From Kitasatospora aureofaciens (GTDB lineage: Bacteria > Actinomycetota > Actinomycetes > Streptomycetales > Streptomycetaceae), in contig JODU01000020.1 of the NCBI GenBank assembly GCA_000720845.1, positions 62,001 through 126,000 on the forward strand: DNA of 64,000 nucleotides, written 5' to 3'. The translations under genes were made by a program, and so were the position numbers. The notes under the pieces were generated by a model. The model did not search any database. It saw only the letters and a program-made list of their open reading frames with translations, and was not told the origin of the DNA. This document shows positions 1-8,264 of the stretch, piece by piece. Every line of letters starts with the position of its first letter. The first letter of the stretch is position 1.

Positions 1-522
1 GTGCACACGGGCATCGGGAAGGGCAAGTCCACCGCCGCCTTCGGGCTGGCGCTGCGCGCCTGGAACCAGGGGTGGCCGATCGGGGTGTTCCAGTTCGTCA
101 AGTCGGCCAAGTGGAAGGTCGGCGAGGAGAACGCCCTGCGGGTGCTGGGCGCCAGCGGCGAGGGCGGGTCGGTCGACTGGCACAAGATGGGCGAGGGCTG
201 GTCCTGGGTCCAGCGCGACGCGCAGCTGGACAACGAGGAGAAGGCCCGGGAGGGCTGGGAGCAGGTCAAGCGGGATCTGGCCGCCGAGACGTACAAGCTG
301 TACGTGCTGGACGAGTTCGCCTATCCGATGCACTGGGGGTGGGTCGACACCGACGAGGTGGTGTCCGTGCTGCGTGAGCGGCCGGGGACCCAGCACGTCG
401 TGATCACCGGGCGGAACGCGCCCGACGCCCTCGTCGGCTTCGCCGATCTCGTCACCGACATGTCCAAGGTCAAGCATCCGATGGACGCGGGGCAGAAGGG
501 GCAGAGGGGCATCGAGTGGTGA
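1..522 (+). CDS. cobO: Cob(I)yrinic acid a,c-diamide adenosyltransferase CobO, 5' partial
   Basis: Transfers the adenosyl group of ATP to the cob(I)alt atom of cobyrinic a,c-diamide in cobalamin synthesis; cytoplasmic. The first visible codons give V-H-T-G-I-G-K-G-K-S, the P-loop of the CobA/CobO/BtuR family, followed by the conserved stretch FQFVKSAKWKVGEE and, near residue 100, YVLDEF. The family is about 200 residues long, so roughly 25 N-terminal residues lie before the window; the GTG at position 1 is an internal valine, not a start. The stop overlaps the cobB start, as expected for a translationally coupled cob operon. Identity is nearly certain; only the 5' end is missing. Confidence 0.97.
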   Translation: MHTGIGKGKSTAAFGLALRAWNQGWPIGVFQFVKSAKWKVGEENALRVLGASGEGGSVDWHKMGEGWSWVQRDAQLDNEEKAREGWEQVKRDLAAETYKLYVLDEFAYPMHWGWVDTDEVVSVLRERPGTQHVVITGRNAPDALVGFADLVTDMSKVKHPMDAGQKGQRGIEW

Positions 523-1973
523 CTTCCTCCGACTCCGTCGTGCCCCGGTTGGTCATCGCCGCGCCTTCGTCCGGCAGCGGCAAGACCACCGTCGCCACCG
601 GGCTGATGGCCGCGCTCGCCGCGCGGGGCCTCGTCGTGTCCCCGCACAAGGTCGGGCCGGACTACATCGACCCCGGGTACCACGCGCTGGCCACCGGGCG
701 GGTGGGCCGCAACCTCGACGCCTACCTGTGCGGGCCCGAGCTGATCGGGCCGTTGTTCCTGCACGGGGCGCGCGGGTGCGACATCGCCGTGGTCGAGGGC
801 GTGATGGGGCTGTACGACGGGGCCGCCGGGGAGGGCGAGCTGGCGTCCACCGCGCAGGTCGCGAAGCTGCTGCGGGCACCGGTGGTGCTGGTCGTGGACG
901 CGTCGTCGCAGTCGCGGTCGGTGGCGGCGCTGGTGCACGGGTTCGTGTCCTGGGACCCGGAGGTGCGGATCGGGGGCGTGATCCTGAACAAGGTCGCGTC
1001 GGACCGGCACGAGGCGTTGGTGCGGGAGGCGGTGGACTCCGTCGGGGTGCCGGTGCTGGGGGTGTTGCGGCGGGCCGCGCCCGTGGAGACGCCTTCTCGG
1101 CATCTGGGGCTGGTGCCTGTCGCCGAGCGGCGTTCGCAGGCGGTGGAGGCGGTTGCGGCGATGGCCGAGCAGGTCGCCGACGGGTGCGATCTGGAGGCGT
1201 TGGCCGGGCTGGCGCGTAGTGCCGGTGCGTTGTCCTGTGCGGCTTGGGACGCGGGTGAGGCCTTGGCTTCCTCGCCCCCGCCGCCTCTTCTCGTCCCGTC
1301 CCTGGGGGCTGCTGCCCCCAGACCCCCGCTTCGGCCTGGACGGCCTCGTCCTCAAGCGCCGGACGGGCTGAGGGAGCGCGTCGCCGTTGCCGGTGGACCC
1401 GCCTTCACGTTCTCCTACGCCGAGCACACCGAGCTGCTCGCCGCCGCCGGGGCGGAGGTGGTCACGTTCGATCCGCTGCGGGACGAGGAGCTGCCCGAGG
1501 GGACCGCCGGACTCGTCATCGGGGGCGGGTTCCCGGAGGTGTACGCCTCGGAGCTGTCCGCCAACGAAGGGCTGCGGAAGTCCGTCGCCGAGCTGGCGCT
1601 CGGCGGTGCTCCCGTAGCCGCCGAGTGTGCGGGGCTGCTGTACCTGTGCCGCGAGCTGGACGGCTCGCCGATGTGCGGGGTGCTGGACGCCTCCGCCCGG
1701 ATGTCGGAGCGCCTGACCCTGGGCTACCGGGACGCCGTGGCCGTGTCCGACAGCGCGCTGGCCGGCGCGGGGACGCGGATGCGGGGACACGAGTTCCACC
1801 GGACGGTCGTGGAGCCGGGGGCCGGGGCGGCGCCGGCGTGGGGGATGCGGGCGCCCGAGCGGCGCGTCGAGGGATTCGTGGAGCGCGGTGTGCACGCGAG
1901 CTATCTGCACACGCACTGGGCGGCCGAGCCCGGTGTCGCCCGTCGGTTCGTGGAGAGGTGCTGGACGTCATGA
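516..1973 (+). CDS. cobB: Cobyrinate a,c-diamide synthase CobB (CbiA family), with repeat-derived linker
   Basis: Amidates the a and c acetate side chains of (hydrogeno)cobyrinate using glutamine and ATP. The N-terminal synthetase domain carries the P-loop APSSGSGKTT (about residues 16-25). The C-terminal class I glutamine amidotransferase domain has the nucleophile in AAECAGL (Cys about 371) and a late histidine near HTHWAAEP. Translation starts at GTG 516 or the adjacent GTG 519, inside the end of cobO. The stop overlaps the cobI ATG by 4 bases. Residues about 252-286, between the two domains, are proline/arginine rich and are encoded by a dispersed intergenic repeat (see the repeat entry); frame is kept, so the enzyme is probably functional. 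Confidence 0.95.
   Translation: MVTSSDSVVPRLVIAAPSSGSGKTTVATGLMAALAARGLVVSPHKVGPDYIDPGYHALATGRVGRNLDAYLCGPELIGPLFLHGARGCDIAVVEGVMGLYDGAAGEGELASTAQVAKLLRAPVVLVVDASSQSRSVAALVHGFVSWDPEVRIGGVILNKVASDRHEALVREAVDSVGVPVLGVLRRAAPVETPSRHLGLVPVAERRSQAVEAVAAMAEQVADGCDLEALAGLARSAGALSCAAWDAGEALASSPPPPLLVPSLGAAAPRPPLRPGRPRPQAPDGLRERVAVAGGPAFTFSYAEHTELLAAAGAEVVTFDPLRDEELPEGTAGLVIGGGFPEVYASELSANEGLRKSVAELALGGAPVAAECAGLLYLCRELDGSPMCGVLDASARMSERLTLGYRDAVAVSDSALAGAGTRMRGHEFHRTVVEPGAGAAPAWGMRAPERRVEGFVERGVHASYLHTHWAAEPGVARRFVERCWTS
1270..1372 (+). repeat. Dispersed repeat A, copy 1, in frame inside cobB
   Basis: This stretch matches, base by base over most of its length, the reverse complement of the intergenic sequence at 51799-51912. 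Shared blocks include CGCCCCCGCCGCC, CTGGGGGCTG-CTG-CCCCCAG (a hairpin), CCCCCGCTTCGGCC and CCTCGTCCTCAAGCGCCGGA. The family is common between genes in Streptomyces (recalled, not searched). Here it contributes an open frame of about 34 codons in the linker between the synthetase and amidotransferase domains of CobB. Confidence 0.88.
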
Positions 1974-2701
1974 GCAGCAGGCTGATCGGGGTGGGGGTCG
2001 GGCCCGGGGACCCCGAGCTGGTGACCGTGAAGGGCGTCAACGCGCTGCGGGACGCCGATGTCGTGGTCGTGCCCGTCATGGACACCGGGGAGCGGGGACG
2101 GGCCGAGACGACGGTGCTGCACTACGTGGGCGCCGAGAAGGTCGTACGGGTCGTGTTCGCGCTGAACGAGCGCACCGACCGGGCGCGGCGCGAGGCGGCC
2201 TGGGACGCGGCCGGGGAGCGTGTGGCCGGGCTGCTGCGGGAGCACGCGGCCGTCGCCTTCGCGACCATCGGCGATCCCAACGTGTACTCGACCTTCACCT
2301 ATCTCGCGCAGACCGTGGGCGCGCTGGTGCCGGGGACCGTTGTGGAGACGGTCCCCGGGATCACCGCCATGCAGGACCTGGCGGCACGGTCGGGGGCCGT
2401 GCTGACCGAGGGCACCGAGCCGTTGACGCTGGTGCCGGTCACGGCGGGGGCCGCCGTGCTCAAGGAGGCCCTGCACGGGCCCGGCACGGTCGTCGCCTAC
2501 AAGTTCGGCCGGCAGGCGGCCGAGGTGGCCGAGGCGCTGCGGGAGAGCGGGCGGCTGGACGACGCCGTGTGGGGGTCGGCGCTGGGGCTCGCGGAGGAGT
2601 CCGTACGGCCGGCCGGTGAGCTGGACGGGGCGCCGCTGCCGTATCTGTCGACGCTCATCGCGCCCGCGCGGCGCGCGGGCGGGCGGGGCGGGAAGCTGTG
2701 A
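1970..2701 (+). CDS. cobI: Precorrin-2 C20-methyltransferase CobI
   Basis: SAM-dependent methylation of precorrin-2 (or the cobalt form) at C20 to give precorrin-3A. The 243-residue product has the tetrapyrrole methylase glycine-rich N-terminus GVGVGPGDPELVTVKG (residues 6-21), the second motif AFATIGDPNVYSTF near residue 100, and VPGITAMQDLAAR in the centre, all at family positions. The ATG is embedded in the cobB stop (ATGA), which fixes the start. A short perfect hairpin follows the stop and separates it from the convergent metal transporter gene, so this is probably the last gene of the cobO-cobB-cobI unit in this direction. Confidence 0.95.
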   Translation: MSSRLIGVGVGPGDPELVTVKGVNALRDADVVVVPVMDTGERGRAETTVLHYVGAEKVVRVVFALNERTDRARREAAWDAAGERVAGLLREHAAVAFATIGDPNVYSTFTYLAQTVGALVPGTVVETVPGITAMQDLAARSGAVLTEGTEPLTLVPVTAGAAVLKEALHGPGTVVAYKFGRQAAEVAEALRESGRLDDAVWGSALGLAEESVRPAGELDGAPLPYLSTLIAPARRAGGRGGKL

Positions 2702-2704
2702 GCG

Positions 2705-2722
2705 CGCGTGACGGCTCACGCG
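2705..2722. terminator. Bidirectional hairpin between cobI and the ZIP gene
   Basis: CGCGTGA-CGGC-TCACGCG: a perfect 7-bp stem with a 4-base loop filling the 23-base gap between two convergent stops. There is no T run, as is usual for Streptomyces I-shaped terminators. It suggests that cobM downstream needs its own promoter. Confidence 0.6.
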
Positions 2723-2724
2723 GT

Positions 2725-3453
2725 TCACTCGGCGATGCCCACGACCAGCCAGATGAACGCCGCGCCCGCGATCGTGCACAGCAGGGTCGAGCGGGCGGGG
2801 TGCTCGTGGTGGGCCTCGGGGAGGATCTCGGCCGCGGCGAGGTAGAGGAGCACACCGCCGAACAGGCCGAGATAGGCGCCGAGCGCGCCCTCCGGGATGG
2901 TGAAGAGCAGGGTGGAGGCCGCGCCGACGACGGGGGCGATCGCGTCGGCGACCAGCATCGCGATGGCGCGGCGGCGGGCGTTGCCGTACAGGCTGGTGAG
3001 TGTGTAGGTGTTGAAGCCGTCCGCGAAGTCGTGGGCGATCACCGCCATCGCGACCGCGGCGCCCATGCCGCCGCCGACCTGGAAGGCGGCGCCGATCGCC
3101 ACGCCGTCCATGGCGCTGTGCCCGACCATCGCGGCCGCGGCCGTCAGGCCCACCTCGGGCGCGCGGTGTCCGTGCTCGTCGGCGCCGTGTGCGGCACGGC
3201 GGGCCGCCAGCAGGCGTTCCACCAGGTGCGCCAGCAGGAATCCGGCGACGAAGAGCAGCAGCGCCGCGGGCACGCCGAACACCTCGTCGCCCGCCGCCTG
3301 AAGGGCCTCCGGCAGCAGGTCGAGGCCGACCACGCCCAGCATGAGGCCGCCGGCCAGGCCCAGGACCAGGTGGCGCCGGTCGGTCACGCGCTGTGCCGTC
3401 CATCCGCCGGCCAGCGTCATCAGGAACGCGCCGAGCGCGACGAAGACCGCCAT
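2725..3453 (-). CDS. ZIP-family divalent metal transporter
   Basis: Integral membrane protein of 242 residues with about eight hydrophobic segments and the ZIP signature in helix IV (HDFADGFNT near residue 140) followed by a second motif in helix V around EILPEAHHEH. A histidine-containing cytoplasmic loop (HGADEHGHR) lies in the variable region after helix III, a usual metal-binding site of the family. The ATG at 3453 is preceded by AAGGG at good spacing; an upstream ATG at 3504 would add a polar N-terminus without a ribosome site. It lies antisense between cobI and cobM. ZIP proteins import zinc, iron or other divalent ions; cobalt supply to the corrin pathway is an inference from position only. 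Confidence 0.85.
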   Translation of the reverse strand: MAVFVALGAFLMTLAGGWTAQRVTDRRHLVLGLAGGLMLGVVGLDLLPEALQAAGDEVFGVPAALLLFVAGFLLAHLVERLLAARRAAHGADEHGHRAPEVGLTAAAAMVGHSAMDGVAIGAAFQVGGGMGAAVAMAVIAHDFADGFNTYTLTSLYGNARRRAIAMLVADAIAPVVGAASTLLFTIPEGALGAYLGLFGGVLLYLAAAEILPEAHHEHPARSTLLCTIAGAAFIWLVVGIAE

Positions 3454-3548
3454 GGGCCCTTGGTATCCGATCACGTCGCGTTCACGCGCGTACGACAGCA
3501 GCAACCGCAGTAAATATGCGCAGGACGCACAGGAGAGGACCGAAAACG

Positions 3549-4361
3549 ATGGATTCCGAGGCCAGGGTGACCTTCGTCGGTGCCGGTCCCGGCGCCGCCG
3601 ATCTGCTGACGTTCCGGGCGGCGCGCGCCATCGCCGAAGCGGACGTGGTGATCTGGGCGGCGAGCCTCGTCCAGGCGGAGGTGCTCCAGCACGCGCGGGA
3701 GGGCGCCGAGGTGCTGGACTCGGCGGCGATGTCGCTGGAGGACGTCGTCGCCGTGTACCGGCGGGCGCGCGAGGAGGGGCTGCGGGTGGCCCGTATCCAC
3801 TCCGGCGACCCGGCGTTGTGGGGCGGTACGCAGGAGCAGCTGGACCGGTGTGCGGAGATCGGCATCGCGACCGAGGTGGTGCCCGGCGTCTCGGCGTTCT
3901 CCGCCGTCGCCGCGCTCGCGCAGCGGGAGCTGACCATCCCCGAGGTCGCGCAGTCCGTGGTCCTCACCCGGCTCGGCGGGGGCAAGACGCCGATGCCGCC
4001 CGGGGAGGAGGTCCGGGAGTTCGCGAAGCACGGCACGACCATGGCGGTCTTCCTGTCAGCGGCCCGCAGCGGCCAGCTGGTGCGGGAGCTGCTGGAGGGC
4101 GGTTATCCGACCGACACCCCGGTCGTCGTCGCCTACCAGGCCACCTGGCCGGAGGAACTGGTCGTGCGGTGCACGATCGGGACGCTGGAGGAGACGGTCA
4201 AGGAGCACAAGCTCTGGAAGCACACGCTGTTCCTGGTCGGGCCGGCCCTCGACGCGCACGGCACCCGCTCGCACCTGTACCACCCGGGGCACTTCCACGG
4301 CTACCGCAGGGCCGACCCCGCGGCGCGCCGGGAACTGCGCTCGCGGGGTGCGAGCACGTGA
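3549..4361 (+). CDS. cobM: Precorrin-4 C11-methyltransferase CobM
   Basis: Methylates precorrin-4 at C11 to give precorrin-5. The 270-residue protein begins with VTFVGAGPGAADLLTFRAA (tetrapyrrole methylase motif 1), and has RIHSGDPALWGGTQEQ near residue 85 and VVPGVSAFSAVAA near 115, diagnostic of the CobM/CbiF subfamily. The ATG at 3549 follows a strong ribosome site (GGAGAGG at about 3532-3538). The gene starts a new plus-strand unit divergent from the ZIP gene and its stop overlaps the cobL GTG start. Confidence 0.95.
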   Translation: MDSEARVTFVGAGPGAADLLTFRAARAIAEADVVIWAASLVQAEVLQHAREGAEVLDSAAMSLEDVVAVYRRAREEGLRVARIHSGDPALWGGTQEQLDRCAEIGIATEVVPGVSAFSAVAALAQRELTIPEVAQSVVLTRLGGGKTPMPPGEEVREFAKHGTTMAVFLSAARSGQLVRELLEGGYPTDTPVVVAYQATWPEELVVRCTIGTLEETVKEHKLWKHTLFLVGPALDAHGTRSHLYHPGHFHGYRRADPAARRELRSRGAST

Positions 4362-5593
4362 TCACCGTGGTCGGGACGGGGACCGGCGCGGTGCCCGGCG
4401 CGGAGGTCGCCGCGGGTGCGGAGCTGGTCGTCGGCGGGCGGCGGCACCTGGACGCCGTACGGCTGCCGCAAGGGGCGCGGACGGTCGTTCTGGGAGCGTT
4501 GGCGCCCGCCCTGGACACGGTCGCGGAGTACGTCGCCGAGGAGCGGCCGGTGACCGTGCTGGCCTCCGGTGATCCGGGGTTCTTCGGGATCGTGCGGGCG
4601 CTGGCCGAGCGGTTCGGTCCGGAGCGGCTGGAGGTGCGGCCCGGGGTCTCCTCCGTCGCCGCGGCCTTCGCGCGGGCCGGCCTGCCGTGGGACGACGCCG
4701 TGGTGGCGAGCGCGCACGGGCGGGACCTGCGGACGGCGGTGCACCTGTGCCGGGCGCACCCGAAGGTCGCCGTGCTGACGGGGCCCGGGGCCGGTCCGGC
4801 GGAGCTGGGGGCCGCGCTCGGGTCGGACGGGCGGGTGTTGGTCGTCGCCTCCGCGCTGGGTTCGGCCGAGGAGCGGGTGGAGCGGGTGACGCCCGCCGAG
4901 GCCGCCGCCCGGGACTGGGGTACGGCGGTGAGCGTGGTGCTGTGCCTGGACGAGGCGCGGGCGCTGGGGCCGGTGCGGGCGGTCGCGGGGCCGCGGCCCG
5001 GGCCCGCCGGGTGGGCGCTCGAGGAGGACGCGTTCGCGTACCGGGACTCGATGATCACCAAGTTCGAGGTGCGGGCGCTGGCGCTGGCCCGCCTCGGGCC
5101 GCGCCCCGGAGACCTGGTGTGGGACGTCGGCGCGGGCTCCGGGTCGGTCGCCGTGGAGTGCGCGCGGCTGGGTGCCGCCGTCACCGCCGTCGAGAAGACG
5201 CCGGACGGTGTCGGGCGGGTCCGCGCCAACGCCGCCGCGCACGGTGTCGACGTGCGGGTGGTGCACGGCGTGGCGCCCGCGGTGCTGTCCGGCCTGGGCG
5301 AGGACCCGGACGCGGTGTTCGTGGGCGGTGGCGGGCGCGAACTGCCCGCGATCGTCGCCGAGTGCGCCCGTCGGGCCCGGCGCTCCGTGGTCGTCGCCGT
5401 GGCCGCGCTCGACCGGGTGCCGGCGGCCCGCGAGGCGCTGCTGGGCGCGGGCCTCGACTGCGACGGGGTGCTGCTGCAGTCCTCGCGGCTCGCGCCGCTG
5501 CCGGGGGACGTGACCCGGCTCGCGGCCACCAATCCCGTCTTCCTGCTGTGGGGCGTGAGGCCGCACAGCCGTACCGAAGGAGTTGCCCCTTGA
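4358..5593 (+). CDS. cobL: Precorrin-6Y C5,15-methyltransferase (decarboxylating) CobL
   Basis: Bifunctional enzyme of 411 residues that methylates C5 and C15 of the corrin ring and removes the C12 acetate carboxyl. Residues 1 to about 200 form the CbiE-like tetrapyrrole methylase (VLASGDPGFFGIVRAL near 70); residues about 215-411 form the CbiT-like class I methyltransferase with the SAM loop VWDVGAGSGSVAVE near 253-266. GTG at 4358 overlaps the cobM stop; the next frame starts on its own stop. Length and domain order match the fused CobL of aerobic-type pathways. Confidence 0.95.
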   Translation: MITVVGTGTGAVPGAEVAAGAELVVGGRRHLDAVRLPQGARTVVLGALAPALDTVAEYVAEERPVTVLASGDPGFFGIVRALAERFGPERLEVRPGVSSVAAAFARAGLPWDDAVVASAHGRDLRTAVHLCRAHPKVAVLTGPGAGPAELGAALGSDGRVLVVASALGSAEERVERVTPAEAAARDWGTAVSVVLCLDEARALGPVRAVAGPRPGPAGWALEEDAFAYRDSMITKFEVRALALARLGPRPGDLVWDVGAGSGSVAVECARLGAAVTAVEKTPDGVGRVRANAAAHGVDVRVVHGVAPAVLSGLGEDPDAVFVGGGGRELPAIVAECARRARRSVVVAVAALDRVPAAREALLGAGLDCDGVLLQSSRLAPLPGDVTRLAATNPVFLLWGVRPHSRTEGVAP

Positions 5594-7350
5594 TCGGCCT
5601 CATTTCCGCCACGTCGGCGGGAGCGGCGGCGCGGGACCGGCTGGCCGCGGCCTGGCCGGACCGCACGCGGGTGTACGAGGGTCCCGTCGCGGACGCCGTG
5701 CGGTCCGCGTTCGCCGAGTGCGAGCGGCTGGTGTGCTTCCTGGCCACGGGGGCCGTGGTCCGGCTCGTGGCGCCGCTGCTGGATGACAAGCGGACCGACC
5801 CGGGTGTGGTGTGCGTCGACGAGGGCGGGCGGTTCGCCGTGTCGCTGGTCGGCGGGCACGGGGGCGGCGCGAACGAACTCGCCCGCGCGGTCGGCGAGGT
5901 GCTGGGCGCGGAGCCGGTGGTGACGACGGCGACCGACGCGGTCGGGCTGGCCGGTCTGGACACGCTCGGGCTGCCCGTGGAGGGCGATGTCGCCGGGGTG
6001 TCGCGGGCCCTGCTGGACGGCGAGCCGGTGGCGCTGCGCGCGGACGTGGCCTGGCCGCTGCCGCCGTTGCCGGCCGGCGCGGAGGGTGCCTGCGTCGTCC
6101 GGGTGACGGACCGTGCGGTGGCACCGTCGGAGGGCGAGGTCGTCCTGCGTCCGCCGTCCCTGGTCGTCGGGGTCGGCGCGTCCAGGGGGGCGCCGGTGGA
6201 CGAGGTCCTCGCCCTGGTGGAGGCCGCCCTGCGCGGGGCGGGGCTGTCGGCCGCGTCGGTCGCCTTCCTGGCCACCGTGGACGCCAAGGCGGAGGAGCCC
6301 GGGATCGTCGGGGCCGCCGAGCGGCTGGGCGTACCCCTGGTGACGTACCCCGCCGACGAGTTGGCGGGCGTCGAGGTGCCCAACCCGTCCGACGCCCCGC
6401 TGGCGGCCGTGGGCACCCCGTCGGTCGCGGAGGCGGCGGCGCTGGTGCGTGGGGGCGAACTCCTCGTGCCCAAGCGGAAGTCGGCGGCGGTGCCCGCGAT
6501 GGCGACCTGTGCGGTGGTACGGCGGCCGGTGCGCGGGCGGCTCGCGGTGGTCGGGCTCGGTCCCGGCGCCCGGGACCTGGTGACGCCGCGGGCGCGGGCG
6601 GAGCTGCGGCGGGCGTCGGTGCTGGTCGGGCTCGACCAGTACGTCGACCAGGTCCGCGATCTGCTGCGGCCCGGCACGCGTGTGCTGGAGTCGGGGCTCG
6701 GCGCGGAGGAGGAGCGGGCCCGGACCGCGGTCGAGGAGGCGCGGCGCGGGCACGCCGTCGCGCTGATCGGCAGCGGGGACGCCGGGGTGTACGCCATGGC
6801 CTCCCCCGCGCTGGCCGAGGCTAGCGACGACATCGACGTGGTCGGGGTGCCGGGCGTGACGGCGGCGCTGGCGGCCGGGGCGATCCTGGGCGCGCCGCTC
6901 GGCCACGACCACGTGTCCATCAGCCTGTCCGACCTGCACACGCCGTGGGAGGTCATCGAGCGCCGGGTGCGGGCGGCGGCGGAGGCGGACCTCGTCGTGA
7001 CGTTCTACAACCCGCGCAGCCGGGGCCGCGACTGGCAGCTGCCCAAGGCGCTGGCCATCCTCGCGGAGCACCGGGAGCCGACGACTCCGGTGGGCGTCGT
7101 GCGCAACGCGTCGCGCGCCGACGAGTCGAGCCGCCTGTCGACGCTCGCCGCGCTCGACCCGGCGACCGTCGACATGATGACCGTCGTGACGGTGGGCAAC
7201 ACCGCGACCCGGGAGATCGCCGGGCGCATGGTGACACCGCGCGGCTACCGCTGGCAGGAGGACCCGGCCACCCGCCGTTCCCCCGCCGACGCCTCCCGGA
7301 CGCCCGTGTCCGGGACGTCCGAATCCGAGAAACCCGAGGAGACCCTGTGA
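5590..7350 (+). CDS. cobJ: CbiG-CobJ fusion: cobalt-precorrin-5A hydrolase / precorrin-3B C17-methyltransferase
   Basis: A 586-residue fusion. Residues 1 to about 310 are CbiG-like: FLATGAVVRLVAPLL near 50, GGHGGGANELAR near 95, and the C-terminal subdomain with ATVDAKAEEPG and VPNPSDAP. Residues from about 318 are a complete CobJ/CbiH methylase starting LAVVGLGPGARDLVTPRA, with LIGSGDAGVYAMASP and VVTFYNPRSRGR. CobJ performs ring contraction chemistry and C17 methylation; CbiG is typical of the oxygen-independent route, so the fusion carries parts of both named pathways. The TTG start at 5590 shares bases with the cobL stop, which decides the start. The C-terminal 30 residues are polar and probably disordered. 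Confidence 0.93.
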   Translation: MIGLISATSAGAAARDRLAAAWPDRTRVYEGPVADAVRSAFAECERLVCFLATGAVVRLVAPLLDDKRTDPGVVCVDEGGRFAVSLVGGHGGGANELARAVGEVLGAEPVVTTATDAVGLAGLDTLGLPVEGDVAGVSRALLDGEPVALRADVAWPLPPLPAGAEGACVVRVTDRAVAPSEGEVVLRPPSLVVGVGASRGAPVDEVLALVEAALRGAGLSAASVAFLATVDAKAEEPGIVGAAERLGVPLVTYPADELAGVEVPNPSDAPLAAVGTPSVAEAAALVRGGELLVPKRKSAAVPAMATCAVVRRPVRGRLAVVGLGPGARDLVTPRARAELRRASVLVGLDQYVDQVRDLLRPGTRVLESGLGAEEERARTAVEEARRGHAVALIGSGDAGVYAMASPALAEASDDIDVVGVPGVTAALAAGAILGAPLGHDHVSISLSDLHTPWEVIERRVRAAAEADLVVTFYNPRSRGRDWQLPKALAILAEHREPTTPVGVVRNASRADESSRLSTLAALDPATVDMMTVVTVGNTATREIAGRMVTPRGYRWQEDPATRRSPADASRTPVSGTSESEKPEETL

Positions 7351-8264
7351 CGACCCCGCCCGCCCTGCTCATCGCCGGACACGGCACCCGGGACGAGGCC
7401 GGAGCCGAGGCGTTCCGCGACTTCGTGCGCGAGCTGGGCCGACGCCACCCCGAACTGCCCGTCGCGGGCGGCTTCATCGAGCTGTCCCCGCCGCCGCTGG
7501 GCGACGCGGTCACGGAGCTGGTGGAGCGCGGGGTGCGCCGGTTCGCCGCCGTGCCGCTGATGCTGGTGTCCGCCGGGCACGCCAAGGGCGACATCCCGGC
7601 GGCGCTGTCCCGCGAGCGGGAGCGCCACCCCGGCATCTCCTACACCTACGGGCGCCCGTTGGGCCCCCACCCGGCACTGCTGCGGGTGCTGGAGCGGCGC
7701 CTCGCCGAGGCGGTCGACCCGGCCTGGGACCCGTCCGAGGTGACCGTGCTGCTGGTGGGGCGCGGGTCGACGGACCCGGACGCCAACGCCGAGGTGTTCA
7801 AGGCGGCGCGGCTGCTGTGGGAGGGGCGTGGTTACGCGGCCGTGGAGACGGCGTTCGTGTCGCTGGCGGAGCCGGACGTGCCGGGCGGCCTGGACCGGTG
7901 CGTGCGGCTGGGGGCGCGGCGGGTCGTCGTCCTGCCCTACTTCCTGTTCACCGGCATCCTCCCGGACCGGGTCCGGGACCAGACCGAGGAGTGGGCCGCC
8001 GCGAACCCGGAGACCGAGGTGCGGTCGGCCGACGTGATCGGCCCCGAGCCGGAGCTGCTCGACCTGGTGTGGGAGCGGTACGAGGAGGCGGTCAAGGGCG
8101 ACCTGCGGATGAACTGCGACAGCTGCGTGTACCGGATCGCGCTGCCGGGGTTCGAGGACAAGGTGGGGCTGCCGCAGCAGCCGCACTTCCACCCCGACGA
8201 CGACGGCGACCACCACCACGGGCACCATCACGGGCATGGACACGCACATTCCCATGCACACTGA
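7347..8264 (+). CDS. cbiX: Sirohydrochlorin/cobalt chelatase CbiX, long form with His-rich tail
   Basis: Inserts cobalt into sirohydrochlorin at the start of the early-cobalt route. The 305-residue protein has two CbiX halves: LLIAGHGTRDEAG near residue 7 with the metal-binding histidine, VSAGHAKGDIP near 78, and LLVGRGSTDPDANAE near 135. After the chelatase fold comes MNCDSCVYR (about residues 254-262), the MxCxxC motif reported to hold a 4Fe-4S cluster in long CbiX, and then a tail from about residue 287 with some ten histidines, likely for cobalt storage. GTG at 7347 overlaps the cobJ stop. The tail overlaps the start of cobC by 29 bases. Confidence 0.93.
   Translation: MTTPPALLIAGHGTRDEAGAEAFRDFVRELGRRHPELPVAGGFIELSPPPLGDAVTELVERGVRRFAAVPLMLVSAGHAKGDIPAALSRERERHPGISYTYGRPLGPHPALLRVLERRLAEAVDPAWDPSEVTVLLVGRGSTDPDANAEVFKAARLLWEGRGYAAVETAFVSLAEPDVPGGLDRCVRLGARRVVVLPYFLFTGILPDRVRDQTEEWAAANPETEVRSADVIGPEPELLDLVWERYEEAVKGDLRMNCDSCVYRIALPGFEDKVGLPQQPHFHPDDDGDHHHGHHHGHGHAHSHAH

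Noticed and set aside
321..1916. Long minus-strand open frames over cobO-cobB and similar long antisense frames throughout (for example 4198-7071, 14694-16100)
   Set aside because: They are third-position GC shadows of strongly supported plus-strand genes; the translations are low-complexity Arg/Pro/Gly sequence with no domain.
3393..3548. N-terminal extension of CobM by the longer in-frame reading
   Set aside because: The extension is basic low-complexity sequence overlapping the ZIP gene, while ATG 3549 has a strong ribosome site and the family start.
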